Of a stretch of DNA of 8,037 nt, positions 1 through 6,794 are shown piece by piece. This DNA comes from an uncultured Clostridia bacterium (GTDB taxonomy: Bacteria > Bacillota > Clostridia > Peptostreptococcales > Anaerovoracaceae). The stretch covers positions 1-8,037 of the forward strand of contig CALFUG010000372.1 of NCBI GenBank assembly GCA_937928455.1, given 5' to 3'. Within the stretch, counting starts at the first letter, position 1, and each line of letters starts with the position of its first letter. Both the position numbers and the translations under genes were made by a program. A model generated the notes under the pieces. The model did not search any database. It saw only the letters and a list, made by a program, of their open reading frames with translations, and had not been told where the DNA came from.

Positions 1-1685
1 TGGCACTGGGAGTGCAACGAATGGTAAAAGTGAATACCATCGTCCGAAAGCTCCCTGCCGTAGAAACGTTGGGTTCCGTATCTATTGTCTGTTCCGACAA
101 GACAGGAACCTTAACGCAAAATAAGATGACGGTAACCAATCTCTTTGGAGAAGAAGAACTGCTGATAAAGGGGATGGCCCTTTGTACCGATGCCAGAATT
201 GAAGGAGAACAACGCTTGGGAGACCCTACGGAACTAGCCTTAGTAGATTTGGCTTTGACGCGAGGATGGAATAAGGATGATTTAGAGAAAGAATACCCTC
301 GAATTAACGAGCAGGCTTTTGACTCCACTCGAAAAATGATGACCACCGTTCATCGTAGCCCGGAAGGTGATGTGGTAGCTTATACCAAGGGGGCCATGGA
401 TCAGATTCTGGAAAGAAGCCCCCATCTATTAAGGGATGGAGAAATCATTGCCATGACGGAGGAGGAAAAAGAAAAAATTGTGAGTATCGCCCGTGATATG
501 GCGAAAAATGCGTTAAGAGTCCTGGCATTGGCTATGAAATCAGGGGATGAACGAGGGTTGGAAGAGGATCTAATCTTTGTAGGGTTGGTGGGTATGATTG
601 ACCCGCCACGCCCTGAAGCGAAGGCGGCGGTTCAAGTATTTAAGGATGCTAGCGTTACCACGATTATGATTACAGGAGATCATAAGGATACCGCATTGGC
701 CATTGCCCGTGAACTGGGCATCGCACATCAGGAAGAAGAGTGTATTACAGGGGACGAACTAAGCCAACTAACTCAAGAAGAGTTGAATGAAAAAGTCATG
801 GATTTGAGGCTCTTCGCCCGTGTGTCTCCGGAGCACAAGGTGATGATAGTGAATGCTTTTAAATCCCATGGACATATTGTTTCTATGACGGGAGATGGTG
901 TCAACGATGCGCCCTCATTGCAGGCCGCTGATATTGGGGTGGCCATGGGCATCACCGGAACGGATGTGGCGAAGGGTGCATCTGACATGGTTCTCACCGA
1001 CGACAATTTTGCCACGATAGAGAAAGCCATTGAAGAAGGCCGAAATATTTATGGCAATATCCGAAAGTCTGTGTTGTTCCTTCTCTCCTCCAATTTTGGG
1101 GAAATCATTACCATGTTTGTCGCCATTTTGGTGGGGCTGGCTTCTCCGCTGAAAGCCATTCATATTCTATGGGTCAACCTTATTACGGATTCTCTACCGG
1201 GTTTGGCTTTGGGAGTAGATCCCGGAAATAAAGAGATTATGAAGGATGTGCCCAGAGATCCCAAAGAAAGTATGTTTGCCAATGGAGGATACTTTATTAC
1301 TTTCCTTTTTGGTACCGTCATCGCTGCTATAACTTTGACGGCATTTATCATGGCCCCGGGCCATGATTTGGCCACGGCACAAACCTATGCGTTTACCGTG
1401 CTTGCGGTATCTCAGCTATTCAATGCCATCGGGATGAGGGATTTGAACAAATCCGTGTTCCGAATGAATCATTGGAACAATCGAATGATGATTGTAGCAT
1501 TTTGGGTGGGCATTTTATTGCAAGTAGCCGTTACCGAAGTGGATATGCTGAATCAGTTATTCGAAACCATACATCTCTCCTTCGGAGAATGGATGAAATT
1601 AGTGGCTTTGTCCACCGGACCTCTATGGGCACATGAAATTTTGGTCTTAGTGAGATGGATTCGGAACAAACGCAATATACAATAG
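1..1685 (+). CDS. Calcium-transporting P-type (P2A) ATPase, 5'-truncated by window edge
   Basis: Membrane pump that uses ATP to export Ca2+ from the cytoplasm. The open frame continues to the window edge (in-frame codons from base 3), so the GTG at 12 is internal; the actuator domain and M1-M4 lie outside. Visible in order: the phosphorylation motif DKTGTLT (Asp codon 96-98), the nucleotide-binding KGA motif (387-395), TGD (672-680), and the hinge motif TGDGVNDAP (888-914), followed by six hydrophobic segments matching M5-M10. M5 carries the SSNFGE motif (Asn 1092-1094, Glu 1101-1103) and M6 carries NLITD (Asn 1176-1178, Thr 1185-1187, Asp 1188-1190), which match Ca2+ ligands of SERCA. In M8 the position of SERCA Glu908 appears to be Gln (1413-1415), as I recall for many bacterial relatives, which suggests one Ca2+ per cycle (inference). 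About 557 of the family's usual roughly 900 residues are present. A Mn2+ or mixed-ion pump is less likely. Confidence 0.93.
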   Translation, partial: ALGVQRMVKVNTIVRKLPAVETLGSVSIVCSDKTGTLTQNKMTVTNLFGEEELLIKGMALCTDARIEGEQRLGDPTELALVDLALTRGWNKDDLEKEYPRINEQAFDSTRKMMTTVHRSPEGDVVAYTKGAMDQILERSPHLLRDGEIIAMTEEEKEKIVSIARDMAKNALRVLALAMKSGDERGLEEDLIFVGLVGMIDPPRPEAKAAVQVFKDASVTTIMITGDHKDTALAIARELGIAHQEEECITGDELSQLTQEELNEKVMDLRLFARVSPEHKVMIVNAFKSHGHIVSMTGDGVNDAPSLQAADIGVAMGITGTDVAKGASDMVLTDDNFATIEKAIEEGRNIYGNIRKSVLFLLSSNFGEIITMFVAILVGLASPLKAIHILWVNLITDSLPGLALGVDPGNKEIMKDVPRDPKESMFANGGYFITFLFGTVIAAITLTAFIMAPGHDLATAQTYAFTVLAVSQLFNAIGMRDLNKSVFRMNHWNNRMMIVAFWVGILLQVAVTEVDMLNQLFETIHLSFGEWMKLVALSTGPLWAHEILVLVRWIRNKRNIQ

Positions 1686-1733
1686 TTTGGAGAATATGTT
1701 GATATCATCATTTGGATGAGAAAGGAGTGAACC

Positions 1734-2312
1734 ATGGACCGTAGAGAGGACAAGCGGGGAAAAAAGATTGTTTTTGTGGCCAGTTGCTTGCTGAACACCA
1801 ACAATAAAGTAAAAGGATTGGCCCGATATCCCGGAATGTGCAAAGAGGTTTTTGATACATTGCATCATTATGGATTGGGGATTAATCAGATGCAGTGTCC
1901 TGAGACGCTGTATTTGGGAATTCAGCGATGGTGGCAGACGAAAAATCTTTACGATAGTAGCGGCTTTCGAAAATTCTGTCGAGAATTGGCAGAGCAAGTA
2001 GTGACTTATATGGTGGAATATGAAAGAGAAGGATATGAAACCGTGGCGGTTCTCTGCTGTGATGGTTCTCCCACTTGCGGTGCGGACGTTACTAGCTGGG
2101 ATGATCGATGGGGTGGAAGTCCGGTTGAATTGGATTATAATGAGGCCATTATTCAAGGCTCCGGGGTATATATCGAGGAACTGAAAAAGGAAATAGAAGC
2201 TCGAGGTGTGAAAATGCCGCCCTTTTATGGATTGGCGCTGGATGATGAGTCCGTTGACATGGACAAAATATTGGCGGACTTTGACGGATTCATTCAAGGG
2301 GTTTTGGCGTAA
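1734..2312 (+). CDS. TudS/DUF523-related putative desulfidase
   Basis: Small soluble cysteine-rich protein of 192 residues, with no signal peptide or membrane segment. Three motifs match the TudS (thiouracil desulfidase, DUF523) pattern: ASCLLN with Cys18, QCPE with Cys55, and GSPTCGA with Cys115. In TudS three such cysteines hold a [4Fe-4S] cluster that removes sulfur from thiolated nucleobases. Further cysteines are at 36, 82, 108 and 109. The protein departs from classical DUF523 in its spacing and WW-containing middle region, so it fits the TudS-related branch I know from clostridia; its substrate is unknown. The ATG is preceded by AAAGGAG (1721-1727) with a 6-base spacer. It starts 48 bases after the Ca2+ ATPase with no terminator between and may share its transcript. 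The family assignment is fairly secure; the desulfidase activity is inference. Confidence 0.8.
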   Translation: MDRREDKRGKKIVFVASCLLNTNNKVKGLARYPGMCKEVFDTLHHYGLGINQMQCPETLYLGIQRWWQTKNLYDSSGFRKFCRELAEQVVTYMVEYEREGYETVAVLCCDGSPTCGADVTSWDDRWGGSPVELDYNEAIIQGSGVYIEELKKEIEARGVKMPPFYGLALDDESVDMDKILADFDGFIQGVLA

Positions 2313-2356
2313 ATTCCGAATGTTGTACTAGGTTTATTAGGACCTAGTTCGGCAAT
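2312..2356 (+). promoter_or_regulatory. Candidate PurR operator (PurBox pair) at the end of the tudS-like gene
   Basis: Two inverted 13-base boxes are visible. The left, AATTCCGAATGTT (2312-2324), and the right, read on the minus strand as ATTGCCGAACTAG (2344-2356), each match 11 of 13 positions of the PurBox consensus AWWWCCGAACWWT (consensus from memory). The CGAA (2317-2320) and TTCG (2348-2351) cores are 27 bases apart, the same gap as in the pair over the purL promoter. The left box begins on the last base of the tudS-like stop codon. No convincing promoter is adjacent, so its role is uncertain. The same bases can also fold as a hairpin. Confidence 0.42.
2316..2352 (+). repeat. Imperfect inverted repeat / hairpin
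   Basis: The outer arms CCGA (2316-2319) and TCGG (2349-2352) pair, and so do the inner arms ACTAGGT (2327-2333) and ACCTAGT (2342-2348), giving 11 pairs with a 7-base bulge on the 5' side and an 8-base loop. No T-run follows directly, so it is not a canonical terminator by itself. CCTAGT occurs again at 2437-2442, where it could pair alternatively with ACTAGG at 2327-2332. Confidence 0.5.
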
Positions 2357-2378
2357 CCTTGCATTCCCGCGTTTTTTT

Positions 2379-2420
2379 GACGAACTTTTTCCATTACCTA
2401 TGAAAAAGTTCGTCTTTTTT
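2379..2420 (+). terminator. Rho-independent terminator after the tudS-like gene
   Basis: A perfect 13-base-pair stem is visible: GACGAACTTTTTC (2379-2391) pairs with GAAAAAGTTCGTC (2402-2414) around a 10-base loop, followed by six T (2415-2420). It lies 66 bases after the tudS-like stop and ends transcription from the ATPase/tudS side before the purine operon. There is no T-run after the hairpin on the minus strand, so it acts in the + direction only. Its stem contains an inverted CGAAC/GTTCG core (see findings). Confidence 0.88.
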
Positions 2421-2453
2421 ATTGTAATGATAATTTCCTAGTGGTAGAGTGAA

Positions 2454-2484
2454 TTATAAAATTTATAAATACGAATAATATAAT
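2454..2484 (+). promoter_or_regulatory. Candidate sigma-A promoter of the purine operon
   Basis: A perfect -10 hexamer TATAAT lies at 2479-2484. The -35 is poor: TTATAA (2454-2459, 19-base spacer) or TATAAA (2455-2460, 18-base spacer). Initiation near 2491 would give a short leader of about 29 bases. The promoter lies after the terminator and between the two PurBox-like sequences, as expected for a repressed operon. An alternative is TTGTAA (2422-2427) with TAGAGT (2445-2450) at 17 bases. The region is very A/T-rich, so the exact hexamers are uncertain. Confidence 0.45.
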
Positions 2485-2511
2485 TAATATTAAAGCATAA
2501 TGTTCGCAAAG
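2467..2511 (+). promoter_or_regulatory. Probable PurR operator (PurBox pair) of the purine operon
   Basis: The left box AAATACGAATAAT (2467-2479) and the right box, read on the minus strand as CTTTGCGAACATT (2499-2511), each match 11 of 13 positions of AWWWCCGAACWWT. The CGAA (2472-2475) and TTCG (2503-2506) cores are separated by 27 bases. Taken as 14-base boxes, the separation is 17 bases, which is what I recall for Bacillus subtilis PurR operators. The site spans the TATAAT element, and its right box touches the purL ribosome binding site. PurR is known to repress in response to purine status, with PRPP relieving repression. That this organism has PurR is inference. Confidence 0.62.
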
Positions 2512-2514
2512 GAG
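2508..2514 (+). promoter_or_regulatory. Ribosome binding site fixing the purL start at 2520
   Basis: AAAGGAG lies 5 bases before ATG 2520 and selects this start. It also rules out a short competing frame from ATG 2500, which lies before this site and has no purine-rich sequence upstream of it. The site overlaps the right PurBox-like sequence. Confidence 0.8.
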
Positions 2515-2519
2515 CGGTC

Positions 2520-5500
2520 ATGGTATTTCGAACGTACATCGGGAAAAGAACCGGGTTTGATGGAGAGCAACAAAAATGTGACAAAGATATTCGGGAGTTG
2601 TTGGGGTACTCTCAACTTCAGGATTTTGCGTTACTGTATCGGTATGACTTCGAGGGTGTGGACCATACCCAAGCAAGTACCGTGGTGGGGAAAATTTTAT
2701 CGGATCCGGTGACAGATCTGGTCTGGTGGGAACAACATCCTTGGACTTCCCGAAAGCATTCCTTGGTAGTAGAGTATGTACCGGGTCAGTTTGATCAGAG
2801 AGCGGACTCGGCTGAGCACTTAATTCGCATCCTTTTTCCGGAATCAGAGCCTCGGGTTAGATTTGCCCGAGTACTGCTTTGGAATGGTGATTTTTCCCGG
2901 GAACAACTGGAACGAATTCATGGCCACTTTATTAATCCGGTAGACTCTTGGGAAGGTACGGTTGAAAAGCCAACTTCTCTGCATAACACCATTCCACAAC
3001 CTGGTCCAATCCAAAGGATACGCGGTTTTCTTGAATTTTTTCAGGGAGATTTGCTTCGCATGAAGGAGCAAATGTCGTTAGCCATGACGTTGGAAGACTT
3101 GGGGATGGTCCAAGGCTATTTTAGGGAAGAGGACCGTGACCCCACAGAAACAGAAATCAGGGTATTAGATACCTACTGGTCTGACCATTGTCGTCACACC
3201 ACCTTTCAAACAAAATTAAACTATATCCGATTTAATGAAGATCCGTACAGCCAGATGATTAAAGAGACGTTTGAGGAATACCTGGCGATGCGAAGAAGGG
3301 TTCATGGGGATTTAGCCAAAGACATTTCTTTGATGGATTTAGCCACCATCGGTTCTTTATATTTTCGAGCAGAGGGAAAGCTGGAGAGTTTGGATCTGTC
3401 AGATGAAATCAATGCCTGTACTTTGCGGGTGCCGGTAACCGTAGATGGACAAAGAGAAGAATGGTTCATCTTGTTCAAGAATGAAACTCATAACCACCCC
3501 ACGGAAATAGAACCCTTTGGAGGAGCGGCCACCTGTTTGGGCGGCGCCATTCGAGATCCTCTTTCGGGGCGAGCTTACGTATATCAAGCCATGCGAGTAA
3601 CGGGAAGTGGGGATCCAAGAGTTCCATTTCATCAAACCTTACCCGGCAAACTGCCCCAACGGGTGATTACCCAAGAGGCCGCCAGAGGGTATAGTTCCTA
3701 TGGAAATCAGATTGGATTAGCTACGGGGCATGTTACGGAGATTTATCACGAAGGGTATATAGCAAAACGGTTGGAAGTAGGTGCTGTGGTGGGTGCCTGC
3801 CCGGTATCCCATGTGAAAAGGGAGACGCCGCAGGAAGGAGATCGAATTATTCTGGTGGGTGGCAGAACAGGTCGAGATGGGATTGGCGGTGCCACCGGTT
3901 CTTCCAAAGTGCATAGCATGGAATCTTTGAGAGAGAGCGGAGCTGAGGTTCAGAAGGGAAACCCCTTGGTTGAAAGGAATTTACTAAGATTGTTCCGGCG
4001 GAAAGAGGCCGCCACACTTATCAAAAGATGTAATGATTTTGGCGCGGGCGGTGTTTCCGTTGCCGTAGGGGAGCTGGCCGATAGTATTTTTGTTAATTTG
4101 GATTTGATTCAGAAGAAGTATGATGGTTTAAATGGTACGGAGTTGGCTTTGTCCGAATCTCAAGAAAGAATGGCTGTGGTGGTGGATGAAAGCGATGAGA
4201 AAGCATTCATTGCTCTGGCAAAAGAAGAAAATTTAGAAGCCTATGCCATTGGACAAGTGACCAACACGGGGACTTTTGATATGAGTTGGAGGGGAGAAAC
4301 CATCCTCTCCATTAAGAGGACATTTTTGGAAACCAACGGAGCGCCACAAGAAGCGGCAGTTACCGTAAAGCCTTGCGCAGACTCACGTTTCCTCGGGCAG
4401 TCCCTTCTGGCTAGTCGGGATCAGGAGGGGCTGCCACTTGCCCAAAAAGTGGAAACGTATTTGATAGATATCAATCATTGTTGTCAACGGGGACTGGGGG
4501 AACGTTTTGATAGCACCATTGGTGCCAGCACGGTTTTGATGCCTTACGGCGGGAAACACCAGATGACACCTTCTCAAGGGATGGCGGCGAAGCTACCAAC
4601 TCTTCCCAGGCACTCAGTGGATGTGACTTTGATGACCCATGGTTTCGATCCTTTTATCTCCGAAGTAAGCCCCTATCACGGCGGATTGTTTGCGGTATTG
4701 GATTCATTGACCAAATTGATATGTATGGGGGGGAATCTTCGCCAAGCATGGATGTCTTTTCAGGAGTATTTTCCAAAACTTACGGATGCCGATAGCTGGG
4801 CGAAACCTTTTTGTGCCTTGTTGGGAGCATTAAAAGCAGAGAAGGAATTGGAAGTAGCCGCAGTGGGGGGAAAGGACAGTATGTCCGGAACCTATGAGGG
4901 AATCTCCGTGCCTCCCACATTGATTTCCTTTGCTTTGGGGCTTTCCAGTCTTTCAAGGATCATCACGCCGGAGTGGAAAGAGGCGGAAAATGTTTTGGTC
5001 TGGCTGCGCCCAGAAATGTCAAAGGATCTTATTCCGGATTTTGATTCTTATAAGCGGAATATGGAAAAAATAGAAGAATGGAATCAAGAGGGAATGATAC
5101 GCTCCGCTTATGCCGTCGGGCGGGGTGGACTATTTATGGCCATGGTGAAGATGGCCGTAGGGAATCGAATCGGTGGGGAAGTTTTTCTTTCATCTTCGGA
5201 AGACTTTTTTTCAGCCAGGTATGGCAGTGTTTTACTGGAGATGAAACCGGAGTGGCAGGTGAAAGATGGATTTGAATTTCCATCCGCAAAAGTGATTGGA
5301 AATACTTGTAAGGATCCGGCATTGTCGCTACATATTGGAGAGGAGACATTGCAATTGTCTCTAGCGGAAGTAGAGACAAAATGGACTCAACCTTTGGAAG
5401 AAGTGTTTCCTACCCGAGGGAAGCCAAATAGGGATCAAGAAGAGCCTCCCATTGTAGCGTATAACCAGCGGAGCCAAGTCAGGCCCATATCAAAGGCAAG

Positions 5501-6299
5501 AAAACCAGCTGTTCTCATTCCGGTTTTCCCGGGAACGAATTGTGAAGTGGATTCCATGGCTGCCTTTGAAAAAGCAGGGGGCGTTCCGAAAATACAAGTG
5601 TTTCGGAACCTGACAAACATGGACGTAGAGAGCTCATTAAAGGAGCTGGCAAAGAATATTTCGGAAACCCATATCATTATGATTCCCGGCGGATTTTCGG
5701 GGGGTGATGAACCGGATGGTACAGGTAAGTTCATTGCTTCTATATTTGAGGACCCTGGTGTCCAAGAGGAGCTATGGAAATTTTTAGAGGTAAAAAAGGG
5801 GTTAATTCTTGGGATTTGTAATGGTTTTCAGGGATTGGTAAAAATGGGACTTTTACCGGAAGGCAGGTTTCAGAAAAGAGAATCCCAACATCCTATTTTG
5901 GGATTGAACAGTATTGGCCGTCATCAGTCCCGGTTGGTGAGGACCAGAATATCTTCTTTGCACTCACCATGGATGGATGGCATGAATTTGGGGGATGTAC
6001 ACACTCTCCCTGTATCTCACGGAGAAGGCCGATTTGTAATATCAGAGGATCAGTTGAAGGTTTTGGATAAAAACGGGCAAATTGCCACACAATATGTGGA
6101 TTTCGAAGGAAATCCAACTATGAATGTGGAAGGGAACCCCAATGGTTCGTACTGGGGCATTGAAGGGGTCTTTTCTCCAGACGGGCTGGTATTTGGAAAA
6201 ATGGCACATTCTGAAAGGGTGTCCCAAGGAGTGTATCTCAATGTGGAAGGAGATTTTCAGCAACGAATTTTTGATGCGGGAATCCGATATTATCGTTAG
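2520..6299 (+). CDS. purL: Phosphoribosylformylglycinamidine (FGAM) synthase, single-chain
   Basis: Cytoplasmic enzyme of step four of de novo purine synthesis: FGAR + ATP + glutamine gives FGAM. At 1259 residues it is the full-length fused type (PurS-like, synthase and glutaminase parts in one chain), close to the roughly 1300 residues of E. coli PurL and typical of clostridia. In order: PurS-like N-terminus; linker with SDHCRH (221-226); first ATP-grasp-unrelated AIRS-like half with NETHNHP (321-327), GGATGSS (456-462) and NDFGAGG (505-511); second half with GGKDSMS (783-789); and a class I glutaminase from about 998 with PGTNC (1004-1008), GICNG with nucleophile Cys1100, and His1230 and Glu1232 completing the triad. 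No key residue is missing and no frameshift is seen. It explains why separate purS and purQ genes are absent here. It is the first gene of the operon, behind a terminator and a PurR-like operator. Confidence 0.98.
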   Translation: MVFRTYIGKRTGFDGEQQKCDKDIRELLGYSQLQDFALLYRYDFEGVDHTQASTVVGKILSDPVTDLVWWEQHPWTSRKHSLVVEYVPGQFDQRADSAEHLIRILFPESEPRVRFARVLLWNGDFSREQLERIHGHFINPVDSWEGTVEKPTSLHNTIPQPGPIQRIRGFLEFFQGDLLRMKEQMSLAMTLEDLGMVQGYFREEDRDPTETEIRVLDTYWSDHCRHTTFQTKLNYIRFNEDPYSQMIKETFEEYLAMRRRVHGDLAKDISLMDLATIGSLYFRAEGKLESLDLSDEINACTLRVPVTVDGQREEWFILFKNETHNHPTEIEPFGGAATCLGGAIRDPLSGRAYVYQAMRVTGSGDPRVPFHQTLPGKLPQRVITQEAARGYSSYGNQIGLATGHVTEIYHEGYIAKRLEVGAVVGACPVSHVKRETPQEGDRIILVGGRTGRDGIGGATGSSKVHSMESLRESGAEVQKGNPLVERNLLRLFRRKEAATLIKRCNDFGAGGVSVAVGELADSIFVNLDLIQKKYDGLNGTELALSESQERMAVVVDESDEKAFIALAKEENLEAYAIGQVTNTGTFDMSWRGETILSIKRTFLETNGAPQEAAVTVKPCADSRFLGQSLLASRDQEGLPLAQKVETYLIDINHCCQRGLGERFDSTIGASTVLMPYGGKHQMTPSQGMAAKLPTLPRHSVDVTLMTHGFDPFISEVSPYHGGLFAVLDSLTKLICMGGNLRQAWMSFQEYFPKLTDADSWAKPFCALLGALKAEKELEVAAVGGKDSMSGTYEGISVPPTLISFALGLSSLSRIITPEWKEAENVLVWLRPEMSKDLIPDFDSYKRNMEKIEEWNQEGMIRSAYAVGRGGLFMAMVKMAVGNRIGGEVFLSSSEDFFSARYGSVLLEMKPEWQVKDGFEFPSAKVIGNTCKDPALSLHIGEETLQLSLAEVETKWTQPLEEVFPTRGKPNRDQEEPPIVAYNQRSQVRPISKARKPAVLIPVFPGTNCEVDSMAAFEKAGGVPKIQVFRNLTNMDVESSLKELAKNISETHIIMIPGGFSGGDEPDGTGKFIASIFEDPGVQEELWKFLEVKKGLILGICNGFQGLVKMGLLPEGRFQKRESQHPILGLNSIGRHQSRLVRTRISSLHSPWMDGMNLGDVHTLPVSHGEGRFVISEDQLKVLDKNGQIATQYVDFEGNPTMNVEGNPNGSYWGIEGVFSPDGLVFGKMAHSERVSQGVYLNVEGDFQQRIFDAGIRYYR

Positions 6300-6308
6300 G
6301 AGGAAAAC

Positions 6309-6791
6309 ATGAAGGTTGCCATTGTTATGGGAAGTTATTCGGATTATGAATTCGGGAAAAAAGCGGAGGAGACACTTTTGCGTTTTGGTGTTTCTGTAGA
6401 AACTCGTATTTTGTCTGCTCATCGAACACCGGCAGAGGTGGGAAATTTGGTGAAGGGGGGAGAGACCACCGGTATAGAGGTGTATATTGCCATGGCGGGT
6501 ATGGCGGCCCATCTGGCGGGGGCTATTGCTGCCAATACATCACGACCCGTTATTGGTGTCCCGCTGAAGTCGGAAACATTGCAGGGATGGGATGCATTAT
6601 TATCTACTGTACAAATGCCTCCTGGAATTCCTGTGGCTACTGTAGCCGTCAATGGGGCGGTGAATGGAGCGCTATTAGCGGTTCAAATATTAGGCCTCAA
6701 ATATGGGGAATTAAATGAAAAAATGATATCTTATCGGGAAGAAATGCGAAAAGGCGTTTTGGAGAAAGATGGCCAAATCAGGGAGGGGTAA
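6309..6791 (+). CDS. purE: N5-carboxyaminoimidazole ribonucleotide mutase (class I PurE)
   Basis: Converts N5-CAIR to CAIR in purine synthesis; the family forms cytoplasmic octamers. The 160 residues match the usual length. Visible motifs are GSYSD (8-12), SAHRTP with catalytic His38 (36-41), AGMAAHLAG (63-71) and LLSTVQMP (97-104). SAHR rather than SAHK indicates class I (mutase) and not the AIR-carboxylating class II. The third motif differs from the E. coli form AGGAAHLPG, and the VAVNGAVNGALLA segment is two residues shorter than in E. coli; from memory both features are normal in clostridial PurE. The start is fixed by AGGAGG (6298-6303), which overlaps the purL stop, with a 5-base spacer; only 9 bases separate the genes, so they are cotranscribed. 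No purK is adjacent, so either purK lies elsewhere or the enzyme uses AIR and bicarbonate less efficiently. Confidence 0.96.
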   Translation: MKVAIVMGSYSDYEFGKKAEETLLRFGVSVETRILSAHRTPAEVGNLVKGGETTGIEVYIAMAGMAAHLAGAIAANTSRPVIGVPLKSETLQGWDALLSTVQMPPGIPVATVAVNGAVNGALLAVQILGLKYGELNEKMISYREEMRKGVLEKDGQIREG

Positions 6792-6794
6792 AAG

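Noticed and set aside
1686..1733. Separate promoter between the Ca2+ ATPase and the tudS-like gene
   Set aside because: TATCAT (1703-1708) resembles a -10, but no -35 lies at 16-19 bases; TTGGAG (1687-1692) is only 10 bases away. Read-through from the ATPase gene is simpler.
1647..2297. Long antisense open frame of 216 codons covering the tudS-like gene
   Set aside because: It starts with TTG, has no purine-rich site upstream, and its translation resembles no family I know. The opposite strand encodes a protein with clear conserved motifs and a good ribosome binding site, so this is a shadow frame.
2377..2404. Promoter-like TTGACG with TATGAA at 16 bases inside the terminator
   Set aside because: TTGACG is 5/6 to the -35 consensus, but it is part of the terminator stem and T-run and the -10 is weak (4/6). 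The TATAAT at 2479-2484 is a better candidate.
2437..2450. tRNA-like D-arm sequence (CTAGTGGTAGAGTG)
   Set aside because: No anticodon arm, T-loop sequence or acceptor pairing follows, and the surrounding DNA is A/T-rich promoter sequence.
2313..2519. Purine, PRPP or other riboswitch ahead of purL
   Set aside because: I find none of the conserved purine-riboswitch core sequences or the ykkC/PRPP core motifs. The probable leader after TATAAT is only about 29 bases, too short for an aptamer, and the only terminator lies upstream of the promoter. A covariance-model scan would settle it.
2500..2712. Short + strand frame starting at ATG 2500 before purL
   Set aside because: It overlaps the purL start in another frame, has no ribosome binding site of its own, and ends after 70 codons inside the well-supported purL N-terminus.
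6042..6512. Antisense open frame of 156 codons across the purL/purE junction
   Set aside because: It lies entirely opposite two firmly identified genes, across the purL glutaminase region and the purE start, and its translation has no recognisable motif.
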